Part shown: positions 47,217-47,993 of the stretch, in pieces
How positions within the stretch are numbered: the first letter of the stretch is position 1
How the letters are laid out: every line of letters begins with the position of its first letter
Virus record (IMG/VR): IMGVR_UViG_3300021090_000034
Location: 1-47,993 of that record
Length of the DNA: 47,993 nucleotides
Strand: one strand, 5' to 3'
DNA from: a virus
Program-made: the position numbers and the translations under genes
The notes under the pieces: generated by a model
What the model was told of the DNA's origin: nothing
Database searches by the model: none
Seen by the model: the letters and a program-made list of their open reading frames with translations, nothing else

Positions 47217-47942
47217 ATGGCAACGAAACTGACAGACGATGAAGCCTTAGAAGTCATCAGACGCCTAGAACAACTTGGTATTTGGAAAACCAGCGCCAAC
47301 AATTTCACGGTTGCGGTGCGTGCCTTTCAGCGCGTCAACAATCTGAGGGTTGACGGTGTTGTTGGCCCAAAGACCCGCGCAAAGCTCTGGCCCGAGCCCA
47401 TGCCTCAGCGCGATGCCGACACTGTGCCCAGCTGGCTGCCTGCCGGTCATCCTGGCAATAATTGGCCTGCGCAGCGCGATTGCCCAAGCTTCTTCGGAGC
47501 CGTAGGCTCCAACCAGACAAGATGCGTCCTGCCCTACGTGATGCGCATTGCCTGGAGCAAACAGCAAACCGTCAAAAGCTTCGAATGCCACATGAAGGTG
47601 AAGGACTCAATTCAAAGCATCTTCGCCGAGATCATGAAAGCCTACGACGTCAATTCGCGCAAGGCGCTTGGACTCAACCTATTCGGCGGCTGCCTGAACG
47701 TGCGCAAGATGACAGGCGGCTCGAATTGGTCCATGCATGCATGGGGCATCGCAGTAGACATCGATCCATCAAGGAATGAGTTCACGTCGAGGCGCGAACC
47801 CAGCCGGCCAGGACATCCACATGCCAAGATGGCTGATCCTGAGTACGATAAATATTGGCAAATCGTAGAGAGCACAGGAGCTGTCAGCCTCGGCAGACAT
47901 TCCAACATTGATTGGATGCACTGGCAGTTCGCTCGCCTTTAG
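47217..47942 (+). CDS. Endolysin (241 aa), right-copy allele
   Basis: Same domain plan as 443-1171. Catalytic half nearly unchanged, including HAWGIAVDID and DWMHWQF. N-terminal binding domain differs in many residues (ALEVIRRLEQLGIWKTSANN), as if exchanged or adapted to a different wall ligand. Confidence 0.88.
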   Translation: MATKLTDDEALEVIRRLEQLGIWKTSANNFTVAVRAFQRVNNLRVDGVVGPKTRAKLWPEPMPQRDADTVPSWLPAGHPGNNWPAQRDCPSFFGAVGSNQTRCVLPYVMRIAWSKQQTVKSFECHMKVKDSIQSIFAEIMKAYDVNSRKALGLNLFGGCLNVRKMTGGSNWSMHAWGIAVDIDPSRNEFTSRREPSRPGHPHAKMADPEYDKYWQIVESTGAVSLGRHSNIDWMHWQFARL

Positions 47943-47952
47943 AGGAAGCAAA

Positions 47953-47993
47953 ATGAACAGTCTTACACTATGGGTATTAGCGGCTATGTTCGC
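47953..47993 (+). CDS. One-TM protein, right copy, truncated by window end
   Basis: First 13 codons of the protein that is complete at 1182-1340; identical as far as the window goes. Confidence 0.6.
   Translation, partial: MNSLTLWVLAAMF

Larger units (their letters stand above)
46686..47993. repeat. Right copy of the diverged terminal direct repeat
   Basis: Matches 1-1222 in order and content but is 86 bp longer because of an extra micro-ORF at 46951-47037, and differs strongly in the endolysin N-terminal domain. Confidence 0.9.

Noticed and set aside
1-47993. True direct terminal repeats of a linear genome
   Set aside because: The two copies differ by substitutions and an 86-bp insertion, whereas replicated terminal repeats are normally identical.
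1-47993. Phage RNA polymerase, integrase or tape-measure gene
   Set aside because: None of the frames shows their motifs; their absence is noted in the summary.

Overview
The window is almost a whole double-stranded DNA phage genome, about 46.7 kb per unit length, in short-tailed (podovirus-like) layout. It encodes a terminase large subunit, a portal, an acidic scaffold, an N4-gp56-type major capsid protein, tail-adaptor and nozzle-like proteins, lectin-like tail fibre genes and large Gln/Pro-rich internal (ejection) proteins. I see no tape-measure protein, contractile-tail gene, integrase, phage RNA polymerase or tRNA. GC is in the mid-50s by eye. The peptidoglycan-degrading and possible spanin genes point to a Gram-negative host, plausibly an alphaproteobacterium, but the host cannot be fixed from this sequence. 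The two ends overlap: 1-1222 and 46686-47993 are the same locus in two diverged versions. This suggests a circular or permuted genome assembled from a mixed population.

Layout. Positions 1-4967 (+): end of the N-terminal half of a family A DNA polymerase, a lysis cluster (two micro membrane proteins, M15 endolysin, one-TM protein), ThyX, small unknowns, an AT-rich module in which a gene at 3002-3550 sits between two unusual pentamer-phased arrays, the C-terminal (palm/fingers) half of the polymerase, and a ClpP-like protein. Positions 4969-25898 (-): the virion operon, read from terminase (25.9 kb) down to a lytic transglycosylase (5 kb), interrupted by a LAGLIDADG homing endonuclease ORF. 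Positions 25983-30155 (+): small genes with a holin candidate, secreted proteins and a possible spanin pair. Positions 30223-32496 (-): four regulatory or packaging-type genes, including two candidate small terminase subunits. Positions 32585-32910: an iteron- and palindrome-rich stretch that looks like a replication origin. Positions 32911-46954 (+): the early/replication region with SF3 helicase, many small proteins, a Cas4/RecB-like Fe-S nuclease, a Sak4-like RecA-fold ATPase, a DUF669-like ssDNA-binding protein, a ParB-methyltransferase fusion, and the uracil-DNA-glycosylase/exonuclease N-terminal half of the DNA polymerase.

The most striking features are linked. The DNA polymerase is divided just before motif A into two ORFs about 3.4 kb apart. 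The downstream half is preceded by an AT-rich cassette whose two intergenic spacers run from a stop codon to a Shine-Dalgarno sequence and consist of 5-nt units of the form YNN(A/C)G (19 and 28 units). I do not recognise this arrangement. It is the best candidate here for an undescribed system.
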